A stretch of DNA of 47,747 nucleotides from an uncultured Clostridia bacterium (GTDB lineage: Bacteria; Bacillota; Clostridia; Oscillospirales; Oscillospiraceae): assembly GCA_946411475.1 (NCBI GenBank), contig CAMKED010000006.1:1-47747 (forward strand), in the 5' to 3' direction. The notes under the pieces are model-generated. The model ran no database searches and had not been told where the DNA came from. It saw only the letters and a program-made list of their open reading frames with translations. The translations under genes and the position numbers were made by a program. Of the stretch, positions 7,427-16,531 are shown piece by piece (position 1 is the first letter of the stretch; every line of letters starts with the position of its first letter).

Positions 7427-8011
7427 TTACTCCCATACCTCCGGGCAGACTTCGCGGACCTTATCCCGGATGTTCAGCAGATCCAGGAAGGTCTCCGGGC
7501 GTCGGCTCAGATCGCGCAGCAGAGCGGACGGATGATAGATTGCCGTGAACCAAACCCCGTTTTGCTTCGTCCACTGGCCGTGCTCCCGGGTGATCCGGTA
7601 ATCTTTCCGAATCAAAACGCCGGCAGCGATCCGACCGAGGCAAATAATCAGTTTTGGCCGGATAAGCTGGATCTGCTCATGCAGATAGCCCACGCAGGCA
7701 GCCTGCTCCTCTTCCCTGGGGTCGCGGTTCCCGGGCGGCCGACACTTGACCACGTTTGCAATGTAGCAGTTGTCGCGCCCCAGGTCAATGATAGAAAGCA
7801 TCTCATCCAAGAGCTTCCCGGCTGCGCCGACGAAGGGCTCTCCCTGGAGGTCCTCCTGTTGGCCGGGACCTTCTCCCACAAAGAGAACCGGGCTGTCCTG
7901 CTTCCCCACGCCGAATACGACACGGTTTCTCGTCTCGCAAAGCGCACAGGCCCGGCAGTCCTCACAGCGCCCGCGCAGCAGCTCCCAAGCGGACGGGATC
8001 GGCGCGCTCAC
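7427..8011 (-). CDS. Family 4 uracil-DNA glycosylase (Fe-S type)
   Basis: The 194-residue enzyme removes uracil from DNA in base excision repair. Visible are the N-terminal CxxC cluster region (CEDCRACALC, 16-25), the catalytic motif GEGPGQQED, NVVKCRPPGNRDP with a further cluster Cys, IICLGR and the C-terminal HPSALLR motif. This matches family 4 UDGs, which carry a [4Fe-4S] cluster. The start codon overlaps the stop of the upstream carboxypeptidase by 4 nt, so the two are translationally coupled. Confidence 0.93.
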   Translation of the reverse strand: MSAPIPSAWELLRGRCEDCRACALCETRNRVVFGVGKQDSPVLFVGEGPGQQEDLQGEPFVGAAGKLLDEMLSIIDLGRDNCYIANVVKCRPPGNRDPREEEQAACVGYLHEQIQLIRPKLIICLGRIAAGVLIRKDYRITREHGQWTKQNGVWFTAIYHPSALLRDLSRRPETFLDLLNIRDKVREVCPEVWE

Positions 8012-9636
8012 GGTCTGCCTCCCCGATCAGAACGGTCCCGTCCGTCCCGGTACACCGACGGTACGCGTCTGGTCTGCCGGCTCATATCATACTGCGGGTT
8101 TCTTCCGGCCTCTCGTCTCTGACTTTGCGCAGCCTTGGCGTCCCGGATCATCGCGCGTTTCCGGCGGCGTTCGAGCGCCTTGCGGCGGCTGTGGCGATAG
8201 AGCGCGTTGCGGATGAGCAGGAGCAGGAACAAAGCAAGCACCATCAGGACCGGAACATACCAATAGCCGAACAGCTTCTGGAGCAGGCTTTTTTCCTCTT
8301 CTGACTTATCCTTGCCCGTGAATTCCGCGAGCGCTTTATCGACACTCTTCTCTTCCACAGCGGTCAGGGTTTCCAGTTCTGTGCTTCCGACCAGCGTTCC
8401 CTCGTAGAAGATATTCAGGGTGCCGACCTTCTGGCCCTGCTCCAACGGAGCAACAAGCCCCTTCGGATCATTCAACTCAAAACTGGTCGTCACTTTTTCT
8501 TTTTCATATTCCTTGGGCAAGAGGCAGCTCACATCCGAGGACGGAACCAGAACGACGCCGCGCTTGTCCTTGGCGTACTGCACCTCCGCAGGGAACATCG
8601 GCGCCATTCCGGCCGTGGCCACCTTGGCATAGGCGAAATTGGAGAAGCCGTAGTTGAAGAGCTTTTTCGCCTCCACAAAGTTGTCATAGCGGACGTTGCC
8701 GTCAGACATCATTTTTGTCTCCGCACCCATAATAATGCAGAGCAGATCCATGTTTCCGTCCGAGGCCCGGGAGATCACGCAGCGTCCTGCCGCGCTGGTA
8801 TAACCGGTCTTGATGCCGGAAGCCTCTTTAAGATAATACGTATAATTTTCGCCGTTATCGGCCAGATAGTAATTGCCGTCGTTCAGGATCAAATAGTTTG
8901 TCGTCGTGATTTTTCTGGCGTTGGAAAGATTGGTTGCGGGCACGGTGTATTCCACCGTATTGCTGATTTCCCGGAACGCCTCATAAGTCAGCGCCTTACG
9001 GGTAATGATGCTCAGGTCGCGCGCGGTGGTGTAGTGGCCGGAATCGTGGAGCCCGTGCGTATTGGCAAAACGCGTGCCGGTACAGCCCAATTCTTTGGCT
9101 GTCTTGTTCATCAGATTCACAAAGGACGGAATATCCCCCGCTACGTACTCTGCAATCACATTGCCGGCCTCGTTGGTGGAATTGACCATCAGATAGTAGA
9201 GCAGATCCCGCAGCGTCAGGCGTTCTCCCGCCTGCAGGCGCACGTCGCCGCCGGCTTCGGCGATGCCGGCCAGCGCGGAATCCGAAACCGTCACCATCTT
9301 ATCCAGATCTCTGCCGGCATATTCCAAAGCCACCATGCAGGTCATGATCTTGGTCAGGCTGGCAGGATAGACCATAGACTCGGCGTTTTTCGCGTAGACC
9401 ACAATGCCGGAATGGAGTTCCAGCAGCAGCGCTGTCTCACATCCTGCCTCATACGCAGGCGCACCGGCCAGCAGATTCTTCCGGTAGCCGGTGGGATCGT
9501 CCGCCCATGGGGCTTCGGTCTCCTCCGGAACTTCGGGGGCCGTCGTTTCCGTTTCCGAGGCATAGATCGGGAAGGCGATCTGCGAAAACAATATGCAAAG
9601 CAAAAGAATAATTGATAATATTCTGGTTTTTTTCAT
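8008..9636 (-). CDS. D-alanyl-D-alanine carboxypeptidase (DacF/PBP5-like), membrane anchored
   Basis: The 542-residue penicillin-binding protein trims the terminal D-Ala of peptidoglycan stem peptides outside the membrane. A signal peptide covers about 1-26; catalytic motifs are SxxK (SLTK, 93-96), SxN (STN, 153-155) and KTG (276-278). A PBP5-type C-terminal domain follows, then a transmembrane helix (about 463-483) and a cytoplasmic tail of about 55 residues very rich in Arg. The TM anchor plus long basic tail differs from the amphipathic anchor of classical PBP5. RBS GGTGA is weak. It heads the minus operon that includes UDG, MATE and coaD. Confidence 0.93.
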   Translation of the reverse strand: MKKTRILSIILLLCILFSQIAFPIYASETETTAPEVPEETEAPWADDPTGYRKNLLAGAPAYEAGCETALLLELHSGIVVYAKNAESMVYPASLTKIMTCMVALEYAGRDLDKMVTVSDSALAGIAEAGGDVRLQAGERLTLRDLLYYLMVNSTNEAGNVIAEYVAGDIPSFVNLMNKTAKELGCTGTRFANTHGLHDSGHYTTARDLSIITRKALTYEAFREISNTVEYTVPATNLSNARKITTTNYLILNDGNYYLADNGENYTYYLKEASGIKTGYTSAAGRCVISRASDGNMDLLCIIMGAETKMMSDGNVRYDNFVEAKKLFNYGFSNFAYAKVATAGMAPMFPAEVQYAKDKRGVVLVPSSDVSCLLPKEYEKEKVTTSFELNDPKGLVAPLEQGQKVGTLNIFYEGTLVGSTELETLTAVEEKSVDKALAEFTGKDKSEEEKSLLQKLFGYWYVPVLMVLALFLLLLIRNALYRHSRRKALERRRKRAMIRDAKAAQSQRREAGRNPQYDMSRQTRRVPSVYRDGRDRSDRGGRP

Positions 9637-9665
9637 CTTTTTTCACCATTTTTAAGAATTCCAAG

Positions 9666-9695
9666 TTGCCCTGAGCCCTTTGGATGTGTTATAAT
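9666..9695 (+). promoter_or_regulatory. Promoter of the comEA-like/two-component operon
   Basis: A TTGCCC -35 (9666-9671) and an extended TG-T-TATAAT -10 (TATAAT at 9690-9695) are 18 nt apart. A leader of about 118 nt follows before the first ATG; no riboswitch or terminator was recognised in it. Confidence 0.6.
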
Positions 9696-9819
9696 ATAGA
9701 AAGAGAACACTCTGAGGTTCCGCAGCGCCGACCGTTTTTTCAAATACCGCGCTGGCACATACTATTTAGAATTATATCAAAAAATCGCCGCTTGTCAACG
9801 GAAAGGAACGGTTCTCGCC

Positions 9820-10203
9820 ATGCAAAAATTCCGAAGTCTGCTGTATCCCATCCTGACGTTTTGTTTTTTGCTGGCAATGGTCGGGTTTTTCCTGGGCAGA
9901 AAATCGGTAGACGGCGTGCTGCTGACCACCCAGCATCCGTTGCAAACCGAGGCGCAGAGCCGTTCGCTTCCGGCCGATTTGGGAGAAAAGATCGAACTGA
10001 ACCGGGCCACGCTGGAGGAATTGATGCTGCTTCCGGGAATCGGCGAAGTCCGGGCACGGAGCATTCTGGAATACCGGGAAGCCAACGGACCGTTTCGGGA
10101 AGCGGCGGAGCTGATGAACGTCAGCGGGATCGGTCAGGGAACCTTTGCGAAGCTGCGCGAATACGTTTATGTGGAGGACAACGATGAAAATTCTGATCAT
10201 TGA
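9820..10203 (+). CDS. ComEA-like helix-hairpin-helix protein, membrane anchored
   Basis: The 127-residue protein has one N-terminal membrane segment (about 8-26) and a C-terminal double helix-hairpin-helix domain (about 62-122) with IELNRATLEELMLLPGIG, RARSILEYR and GIGQGTFAKL. This is the DNA-binding part of ComEA, the envelope DNA receptor of competence systems. The SLBB part seen in longer ComEA proteins is missing and no comEB/comEC follows; instead it is the first gene of a two-component operon and its end overlaps the regulator gene by 20 nt. A DNA-binding role outside the membrane is inferred. Confidence 0.85.
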   Translation: MQKFRSLLYPILTFCFLLAMVGFFLGRKSVDGVLLTTQHPLQTEAQSRSLPADLGEKIELNRATLEELMLLPGIGEVRARSILEYREANGPFREAAELMNVSGIGQGTFAKLREYVYVEDNDENSDH

Positions 10204-10855
10204 CGATGAAGAGCTTTTAGTAAAAGGAATTGCCTATAATTTGGAAAACGAGGGCTACGAGGTGCTCACCGGAACCAACGGTTCGGATGCCGTCCGCCTT
10301 GCGCAGGATCCGGACGTCCGGCTGATCGTGCTGGACGTCATGATGCCGGTCATGGACGGCTTGGAGGCCTGCCGCCGCATCCGACAGTTTTCCGACGTAC
10401 CCATCATTATGCTCACAGCCAAAACCGAGGATATGGACAAGCTGCTGGGCTTCGATTGCGGTGCGGACGACTATCTGACCAAGCCCTTCAATATTCTTGA
10501 GCTCAAGGCCCGGATCCGCGCCATTTTGAAGCGCTCCGTCAAACAGGAAAACGATCCGAAGATCGTTCGCGGCGCCATCACCCTGGACTCTCAAAGCCGG
10601 ACCACGCTGAAAAACGGCATTCCCGTCGAGCTGACTGCCAAGGAATTTGACCTGGTAGAGCTTTTGATCCGTAATCCGAACCGTGTTTATTCCAGAGAGA
10701 ATCTGCTGGATATTATCTGGGGCGACGACTACCGCAGCGATATTCGGACTGTGGACGTTCACATTCGCCGCATTCGGGAAAAACTGGAGCGGGACCCGGC
10801 GAATCCCGCTCATATTCTGACGAAGTGGGGAGTTGGATACTATTTCAAAGCATGA
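10184..10855 (+). CDS. OmpR/PhoB-family response regulator
   Basis: The ATG at 10184 is preceded by GGAGG (10173-10177) and gives a 223-residue protein; a longer in-frame start lies inside the previous gene. The receiver domain has the acidic pair in IDDEEL, the phosphorylated Asp in VLDVMMPVMDG (about residue 50) and the Lys in TKPF. The C-terminal winged helix (about 130-222) has LTAKEFDLVELLIRNP and VDVHIRRIREKL. It pairs with the histidine kinase that overlaps its end and presumably regulates envelope functions. Confidence 0.95.
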   Translation: MKILIIDDEELLVKGIAYNLENEGYEVLTGTNGSDAVRLAQDPDVRLIVLDVMMPVMDGLEACRRIRQFSDVPIIMLTAKTEDMDKLLGFDCGADDYLTKPFNILELKARIRAILKRSVKQENDPKIVRGAITLDSQSRTTLKNGIPVELTAKEFDLVELLIRNPNRVYSRENLLDIIWGDDYRSDIRTVDVHIRRIREKLERDPANPAHILTKWGVGYYFKA

Positions 10856-12281
10856 ACACCGTGCCTCTTTCCTGATCCGCAGCTCTCAGTTGCGCTACGC
10901 CGCAGCCTATATTCTGATCACCTCGGGCGTGCTTCTGTTCTTGAACATCTCTGCCCCCATCATGATCCGCAAGCTCACATATACCGCTCAGCGCAATGCC
11001 ATCCTGGATAAAGCCCAGCTCATTGTCTCAACTTTCTCCAACAGCAGCCGGCTGGATGCGGAAGTCGTGCGCGATGCCACGCAGTCCATCAACGATCTGC
11101 ATACCACAAGGGTCGTATTCACGGACGCCGGCGCATACTGCATCTATGATTCTCTGGATGCCGAAAACAATCAGGAGCGGCTGATTCTGTATCCGGAAGT
11201 CACGATGGCGCTCGATGGCAAAGACGCGGTCTATATCCGCTATGAAGACGGGGTGATCATCACCAAGGCGGCGATGCCCATCGTGGCATATAACAGAATC
11301 ATAGGCGCCGTTTATTTACTGGAGCGGGATGCAGACCAGGCCGCCCTGATCGACAGCCTTCAAAAAATGTTTTTTTGGATCTCCGTTGGGTTGGAGCTGC
11401 TGGTTATAGCTGTTTCCATTCTTTTTTCCGCCTTGTTCTCCCACCGGATCAGAGGTCTGTTTCTCTCCGTTCGAAAGCTCCACGGCGGGGATTATTCCGT
11501 GCGCCTTCCGGAGCGCGGTCATGACGAGGTTTCACAGCTCAGCGCGGCGTTCAACAAGCTCGCCAAGCGGCTGGATCAATCCGAGCAAGTTCGGAAGCAG
11601 TTCGTCTCCAATGCCTCCCACGAATTAAAAACGCCGCTGGCCTCTATCAAGCTGCTCACCGACTCCATCCTGCAAAACGACATGGATCAGGGCACGATGC
11701 GGGAATTCGTGGCAGACGTCGGAAACGAGGCGGACCGTCTGACCAGACTGTCTGCGAAGCTGCTGGAGCTGACGCGGCTGGATTCGCAGCCCCATGAAGA
11801 GAAGGAGCTGACGATCATCCGGCCCGTAGCGGACCGCGTTCTTCGGATGCTTACGCCCGTGGCAAGAACGCAGCAGATCCGTCTGAACCTGGATTGCCCT
11901 GAAGATATCGTTGTGTTGGCTACGGCGGACGATCTGTATCAGATCCTGTTCAACCTGGTGGAGAACGGAATCAAGTACAACACCAGCGGCGGTGAGGTCT
12001 GGATTCGTGCCTCCGTTACCGCCGACAGCATTATCATTGCCGTGGAAGACACCGGCCTGGGCATCCCAGATTCGGAAAAGCCGCACATCTTTGAACGCTT
12101 CTATCGGGTCGACAAGGCCCGGTCCAGAAAAGCAGGCGGCGCGGGACTCGGTCTTTCCATCGTCTACGACATGGTCGTCCGCAACGACGGTTCCGTTACC
12201 GTGACCGACCGGGAGGGCGGCGGCTCCTGCTTCCGTCTGAGCTTCCCCAACCACCCCACCCCGGAGGAGGAACTGCCATGA
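10833..12281 (+). CDS. Sensor histidine kinase, partner of the preceding regulator
   Basis: Two membrane helices (about 22-42 and 181-203) frame an extracytoplasmic sensor of about 135 residues. A HAMP linker follows, then the phosphoacceptor His263 in NASHELKTPL, and the ATPase boxes NLVENGIKYN, DTGLGIP and GGAGLGLSI. Reading frame and overlap with the regulator are clear but the start is not: there is no ATG, and candidates are TTG at 10833, ATT at 10842 (9 nt after GGGGAG) or TTG at 10890. It overlaps the GerMN gene by ATGA. Confidence 0.92.
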   Translation: MDTISKHEHRASFLIRSSQLRYAAAYILITSGVLLFLNISAPIMIRKLTYTAQRNAILDKAQLIVSTFSNSSRLDAEVVRDATQSINDLHTTRVVFTDAGAYCIYDSLDAENNQERLILYPEVTMALDGKDAVYIRYEDGVIITKAAMPIVAYNRIIGAVYLLERDADQAALIDSLQKMFFWISVGLELLVIAVSILFSALFSHRIRGLFLSVRKLHGGDYSVRLPERGHDEVSQLSAAFNKLAKRLDQSEQVRKQFVSNASHELKTPLASIKLLTDSILQNDMDQGTMREFVADVGNEADRLTRLSAKLLELTRLDSQPHEEKELTIIRPVADRVLRMLTPVARTQQIRLNLDCPEDIVVLATADDLYQILFNLVENGIKYNTSGGEVWIRASVTADSIIIAVEDTGLGIPDSEKPHIFERFYRVDKARSRKAGGAGLGLSIVYDMVVRNDGSVTVTDREGGGSCFRLSFPNHPTPEEELP

Positions 12282-13633
12282 AACGGATCATCCTTCTGCT
12301 GCTGTTCGCGGCAATTCTTCTTGCCGCCTGCGGAGAAAAGGAAGAGGCTGCAGTTATGGTCCAGCCTGTCTCATTTTATTACCGGGCGACTGAAACGGAC
12401 TTTTCTTCGGAAGACGGCGTCATTCGTGCAGAGGTCCGCGATCTGGGCGCGGAACGCTACACCGATCAAAAATTGTTCGAGCTCTATTTGGAGGGCCCGG
12501 AGCGTGACGATCTGGTTTCCCCCTTTTCGCAGGATACCACTTTGAGCTCCGTGGTCCGCCGCGGCGGCACCTTGGAGTTTGTACTCACAAGAAACGCCTA
12601 TTCCCCGTCGGAATTTGACCACAGCATTGCCTATGCCTGCCTGGCCAAGACCGGATTGGCCTTAGACGGAATCTATAAGATTCGGATCGAGGTTTGGACA
12701 AAGGGCGGCACGCTCATGGACAGCGTATTTTTTTCCGAAAACGACATCCTCCTTTATGACAGCGGCGCTGAAAAACAGGATATTCGGGACGTCACGCTGT
12801 ATTATTCCGACGAAGCGGGAAAGCTTTTGCTGACGGAAAAGCAAAGCATTTCCAACAGCAACTGGGGCGATGTGCGGCAGAACGCACAGAACGTATTGGA
12901 ACTTTTGCTTTCTTCCCCCCAGAGCGGCGGCATGCGGATGGCACTCCCGGCCGGCACCGCGATCCTGGACGACGTAAACGTTGAGAACGGTGTTTGCACC
13001 GTAGACTTCAACGGCGACTTTTATCTGAATCGTCCGGATGACGAACAGGCGGAGCAGTTGACAATCCTGAGCGTTGTCAACACGCTTTGCGAATTAGACG
13101 GGATCAACGCGGTGCAGATCTATTCGCAGGGGCAAATCCTGTCGCCCTACGTTTGGCTGGATCTTTCGGAAGCGTGGACGATGGACAGCTCGGTTGTAGG
13201 ACCGCTGCATGAGGAGCTGGGTGAATTTGCCGGAATGCTCTGTCTGCCCGGTCAGAATGACGGGCTGCTGCACCGGCTCACCATTCGGGCCCGCGCAAGA
13301 GGCAGCACGACCAAGGAAGAAGCCTTGCTGCTGGCACTTTTCTCCAGGATGCCGCAAAACGGACTGGCCGCTCCCTTCTCCAACGCTCCCGCGCCTCTGT
13401 CCGTTACGACATCCAATCAAATCTGCACGGTTGAACTGGCGGAAAACTCGCTGCCCACAGACCCGGACGCTCTGGAAACAGCCGTCCATTCCATCGCGGC
13501 AACCTTGACTTCCCTTCCCGAAGTCAACGCCGTTTTGATCACTGAGGGAGGCAGATTCGTGACGCTCGGCGCATTGACGCCGTCGGCAAGCTGGTTCTGC
13601 GTACAACGCGAAATTGATGATTTCACACGATAA
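12278..13633 (+). CDS. Lipoprotein with two GerMN domains
   Basis: The 451-residue protein begins with a lipoprotein signal (lipobox LAAC, about 15-18). It carries two GerMN-type domains: the first around 215-320 (ENGVCTVDFNGDF, LSVVNTLCELDGINAVQI), the second around 350-450 (NQICTVELAENSLP, SIAATLTSLPEVNAVLI). GerMN domains occur in germination and envelope lipoproteins and are thought to bind cell-wall ligands. The gene is translationally coupled to the kinase, much as LpqB follows MtrAB in actinobacteria, so it may tune the kinase signal; that comparison is inference. Confidence 0.88.
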   Translation: MKRIILLLLFAAILLAACGEKEEAAVMVQPVSFYYRATETDFSSEDGVIRAEVRDLGAERYTDQKLFELYLEGPERDDLVSPFSQDTTLSSVVRRGGTLEFVLTRNAYSPSEFDHSIAYACLAKTGLALDGIYKIRIEVWTKGGTLMDSVFFSENDILLYDSGAEKQDIRDVTLYYSDEAGKLLLTEKQSISNSNWGDVRQNAQNVLELLLSSPQSGGMRMALPAGTAILDDVNVENGVCTVDFNGDFYLNRPDDEQAEQLTILSVVNTLCELDGINAVQIYSQGQILSPYVWLDLSEAWTMDSSVVGPLHEELGEFAGMLCLPGQNDGLLHRLTIRARARGSTTKEEALLLALFSRMPQNGLAAPFSNAPAPLSVTTSNQICTVELAENSLPTDPDALETAVHSIAATLTSLPEVNAVLITEGGRFVTLGALTPSASWFCVQREIDDFTR

Positions 13634-13634
13634 A

Positions 13635-13660
13635 AAAACGGGAGCCGAGGCTCCCGTTTT
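13635..13660. terminator. Bidirectional terminator between convergent genes
   Basis: ACGGGAGCC and GCTCCCGT pair around a GAG loop, with AAAA on the left and TTTT on the right. It can end both the plus GerMN operon and the minus CBS gene. Confidence 0.9.
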
Positions 13661-13668
13661 GCATTGCA

Positions 13669-14094
13669 TTATGCAGTTTCGTGTTCCTTTTTCCATACGG
13701 TATCCACGTATTGCGCCATAATCGAGCGACGGGTCACAATTCCGATAAAGGTGCCTCGGTCGTCCACCACAGGAACAAAATTTTGATCCAGCGCCTTTTG
13801 CAGCAGGTCGTTCATATCCGTCGAAACAGAGACCGGCAGGTAGTTTTTCCTGTGGGCAATTTCCATGATACTGTGCGACTGGGCTTCTTTCAGGTCGAGA
13901 TTACAGCGATTCTTGAGGGCCCAAAGCAGATCGCCGTCTGTCAAGGTGCCCCGATAAACGCCATCCTCCTTGTGGATAATGGGGAGAGCGGCAAATCCTG
14001 AAATCTCCATCCGTTCCAGAGCTTCCCGGATGGATTCGTCATCGTAGAGTACCTCGCAGCTCGCCTTCGGGGTGAGGTAGAACAGGATGTTCAT
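13669..14094 (-). CDS. Two-CBS-domain protein
   Basis: The ATG at 14094 has CTCCTT's complement AAGGAG 10 nt upstream and gives 141 residues; a longer frame starts in the promoter region. It is almost entirely two CBS domains (about 12-60 and 78-130), recognisable from GFAALPIIHKEDGVYRGTLTDGDLLWAL and VPVVDDRGTFIGIVTRRSIM. Such stand-alone CBS pairs bind adenine nucleotides and act as sensors. It stands alone between two terminators, so no partner can be proposed. Confidence 0.9.
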   Translation of the reverse strand: MNILFYLTPKASCEVLYDDESIREALERMEISGFAALPIIHKEDGVYRGTLTDGDLLWALKNRCNLDLKEAQSHSIMEIAHRKNYLPVSVSTDMNDLLQKALDQNFVPVVDDRGTFIGIVTRRSIMAQYVDTVWKKEHETA

Positions 14095-14142
14095 GAATGC
14101 ATTACTCCTTCCACACGCGTTCGACGCGGTTTCCACGTTGTT

Positions 14143-14151
14143 ATTATATCA
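14143..14151 (-). promoter_or_regulatory. Extended -10 of the CBS gene
   Basis: TG-A-TATAAT on the minus strand, about 50 nt before the ATG. No good -35 is seen. Confidence 0.55.
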
Positions 14152-14183
14152 TAAAGATATGAAAAAGCTATGAATAAAATGAA

Positions 14184-14210
14184 CAGCACCCGGCCAAAAT
14201 CCGGGTGCTG
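14184..14210 (-). terminator. Terminator of the pgeF-to-pgk operon
   Basis: A perfect 10-bp stem (CAGCACCCGG/CCGGGTGCTG) with 7-nt loop lies 30 nt past the pgk stop. It is followed on the minus strand by TTCATTTTATT. Confidence 0.85.
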
Positions 14211-14239
14211 ATTTTGTGAATATTATACAAAAACCTGTT

Positions 14240-15439
14240 TTACTTGTCCTGGAGGCAGGCAATACCGGGCAACTCAAGGCCTTCCAGGAACTCCAGGGAT
14301 GCACCGCCGCCGGTGGAGATATGCGTGATCCGTTCAGCAAAGCCGAGCTGCTCGCAGGCAGCAGCGGAATCGCCGCCGCCGACGATAGTCACAGCCTCGG
14401 AATCCGCCAGAGCCTGGGCAACGGCAATCGTACCCTTGGCCAGAATGGGATTCTCAAACACGCCCATAGGACCGTTCCAGACCACGGTCTTGGCAGTCTT
14501 GGCAGCCGCAGCGAAGAGCTCGCGGGTCTTCTCGCCGATATCCAGGCCCATGCAGTCCGCAGGAATGGCGTCGGAGGCAACGGTGCGGACCTCGACGGGT
14601 CCGTCAATGGGATCGGGGAAGGACTTGGCCACGACGGTGTCGACGGGCAGCAGCAGCTTGACGCCCTTCTTCTCTGCCTTCTGCATCATTTCGCGGCAGT
14701 AGTCAATCTTCTCATTGTCCAGCAGAGAGGTGCCGACGCTGTAGCCCTTGGCCGCCAGGAAGGTGTAGGCCATGCCGCCGCCGATGATCAGGGTGTCCAC
14801 CTTTTCGAGCAGGTTGTTGATGACGTTCAGCTTGTCGGAAACCTTGGCGCCGCCCAGGATCGCAACGAAGGGGCGCTCAGGATCGGCCAGGGCCTTGCCC
14901 ATGATCCCGACTTCCTTGGCAATCAGGTAGCCGCAGACGGCAGGCAGATAGTCGGCCACACCGGCGGTGGAGGAATGAGCGCGGTGCGCGGAGCCGAAGG
15001 CGTCGTTGACGAACAGATCGGCCAGCTCGGCCAGCGCCTTGCTCAGCGCGGGATCGTTCTTGGTCTCGCCCTTCTCAAAGCGGGTGTTCTCGAGCAGCAT
15101 CACGTCGCCGTCCTTCAGCTCGGCAGCCAGGCGCTTGCTGTCCTCGCCGGCCACGTCCTTGGACATCTTGACCTCGACGCCCAGCAGCTCGCTCAGGCGC
15201 TGTGCAACAACCCGCAGGCTCAGGGCAGGATCGAAGCCGTTCTTGGGCTTGCCCATGTGGGAGCAGAGGATGACGCGGGCGCCGTGCTCGCGCAAATAGT
15301 TGATGGTGGGCAGCGCGGCCACGATACGCTTGTCGCTGGTGATTTTGCCTTCCTTGGTGGGGACGTTGAAGTCACAGCGGCAGAGAACCCGCTTGCCTTT
15401 TACTTCGACGTCTTCTACGGATTTCTTGTTGTAATTCAT
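14240..15439 (-). CDS. pgk: Phosphoglycerate kinase
   Basis: The 399-residue glycolytic enzyme interconverts 1,3-bisphosphoglycerate and 3-phosphoglycerate with ADP/ATP. Substrate motif [16 protein letters not shown] is near residues 21-36, the basic patch residues occur in CSHMGKPK, and the nucleotide site is GPMGVFEN and VGGGDSAAA. Length and motifs are standard. It is the last gene of the minus operon, 15 nt after trmL, rather than next to gap/tpi as is common. Confidence 0.97.
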   Translation of the reverse strand: MNYNKKSVEDVEVKGKRVLCRCDFNVPTKEGKITSDKRIVAALPTINYLREHGARVILCSHMGKPKNGFDPALSLRVVAQRLSELLGVEVKMSKDVAGEDSKRLAAELKDGDVMLLENTRFEKGETKNDPALSKALAELADLFVNDAFGSAHRAHSSTAGVADYLPAVCGYLIAKEVGIMGKALADPERPFVAILGGAKVSDKLNVINNLLEKVDTLIIGGGMAYTFLAAKGYSVGTSLLDNEKIDYCREMMQKAEKKGVKLLLPVDTVVAKSFPDPIDGPVEVRTVASDAIPADCMGLDIGEKTRELFAAAAKTAKTVVWNGPMGVFENPILAKGTIAVAQALADSEAVTIVGGGDSAAACEQLGFAERITHISTGGGASLEFLEGLELPGIACLQDK

Positions 15440-15454
15440 AGTGACCTCCCATTA

Positions 15455-15961
15455 TTATTCCGCTTGCGCGGATTGTTTTTCTTCATTCATTTTTCCCCAC
15501 TGCCGAAGATGGGGAAACCCGAGCTGCCGCAGCGCCTCGAAAACTCCAACGGCCACGGAATTGGACAGGTTCAGCGACCTGGCCTCCGGGATCATCGGCA
15601 GCTTGACGCAGTCGTCCGGGTGGGCGTAGAGGAATTCCTCGGGCAGACCCTTGGTCTCCTTGCCGAAGAAGAGATAGCACTCGTCGGCGTAATCGACCTC
15701 GGTATAGCAGCGGGGCGCCTTGGTAGAAAACAGGCGCATCTGGCGCACTTCGTTTTTTGCAAAAAAGTCGTTCAAATTCTCATAGACGCGAACGTCCAGC
15801 AGATGCCAGTAATCCAGCCCGGCCCGTTTGAGCTGGCGGTCCGAAATATCGAAGCCCAGCGGCTTGATCAGATGCAGACGGCTGCCCGTGGCGGCGCAGG
15901 TGCGGGAGATGTTGCCGGTATTCTGCGGGATCTCCGGCTCAACCAATACGATGTTTAGCAT
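15455..15961 (-). CDS. trmL: tRNA (cytidine/uridine-34-2'-O)-methyltransferase
   Basis: The 168-residue SPOUT methyltransferase modifies the wobble ribose of certain tRNA-Leu species. Knotted-fold motifs are EPEIPQNTGNISRTCAA (8-24), LFFGKETKGLPEE and IPEARSLNLSNSVAVGVFEALRQ. It lies 51 nt after the dihydrofolate reductase gene and 15 nt before pgk. A tRNA-Leu gene is also in the window, but at some distance. Confidence 0.94.
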   Translation of the reverse strand: MLNIVLVEPEIPQNTGNISRTCAATGSRLHLIKPLGFDISDRQLKRAGLDYWHLLDVRVYENLNDFFAKNEVRQMRLFSTKAPRCYTEVDYADECYLFFGKETKGLPEEFLYAHPDDCVKLPMIPEARSLNLSNSVAVGVFEALRQLGFPHLRQWGKMNEEKQSAQAE

Positions 15962-16012
15962 TTATTGTACCCGAAAATCGTTCAAATTGCAAGCTTTTTG
16001 CATTCTGAATTT

Positions 16013-16516
16013 TTACAGCGGCAGCGGCTTTGTATTCGTGTATTCCACGAAACGGTACGGCGTGGCGCCTTCGATCTGGGTGGGCTGGATGGCGCTGACA
16101 AACCAATTCTCGTTCCGGTTCAGATTGGGGAAGAACTTGTCCGCCTTGAGCTCGGTGTAGCTGAAGGTAACGTAGGCCTTTTCGCAGTGCGGCACCAGCA
16201 GCTTGTAGACGCTCTCGCCGCCGATGACCCAGAGGTTTTCGCTGTAACGGTCGCGCAGGACGCTTTTGAGCTCGTCCAGATCGTGGCAGATGATGGCGTC
16301 CTCCGCGGTAAACTCCTTGTCGTGGGTCAGGATGATGTTCTCCCGGTCCCGCAGCGGGTGTGCGCCCGGGAAGGTCTCCAGGGTCTTGCGTCCGTAGATA
16401 ACGGTCTTGTGGATGGTCAGCTCGCGGAAGCGCTGGAGGTCCGTCGGGATGGAGACCAGCAGCTTTCCGTTCTTACCGATGCCCCAGTAGGGCGTGACGT
16501 TAACAATGGCGTTCAT
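16013..16516 (-). CDS. folA: Dihydrofolate reductase
   Basis: The 167-residue enzyme reduces dihydrofolate to tetrahydrofolate with NADPH. Typical elements are MNAIVNVTPYWGIGKNG at the N-terminus, the cofactor segment VIYGRKTLETFPG, and WVIGGESVYKLL. It lies 15 nt after thyA, forming the classical pair in which thymidylate synthase makes dihydrofolate and this enzyme recycles it. Product length and motif order are normal for chromosomal DHFR. Confidence 0.95.
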   Translation of the reverse strand: MNAIVNVTPYWGIGKNGKLLVSIPTDLQRFRELTIHKTVIYGRKTLETFPGAHPLRDRENIILTHDKEFTAEDAIICHDLDELKSVLRDRYSENLWVIGGESVYKLLVPHCEKAYVTFSYTELKADKFFPNLNRNENWFVSAIQPTQIEGATPYRFVEYTNTKPLPL

Positions 16517-16531
16517 GTGTTTTTGTCTCTC

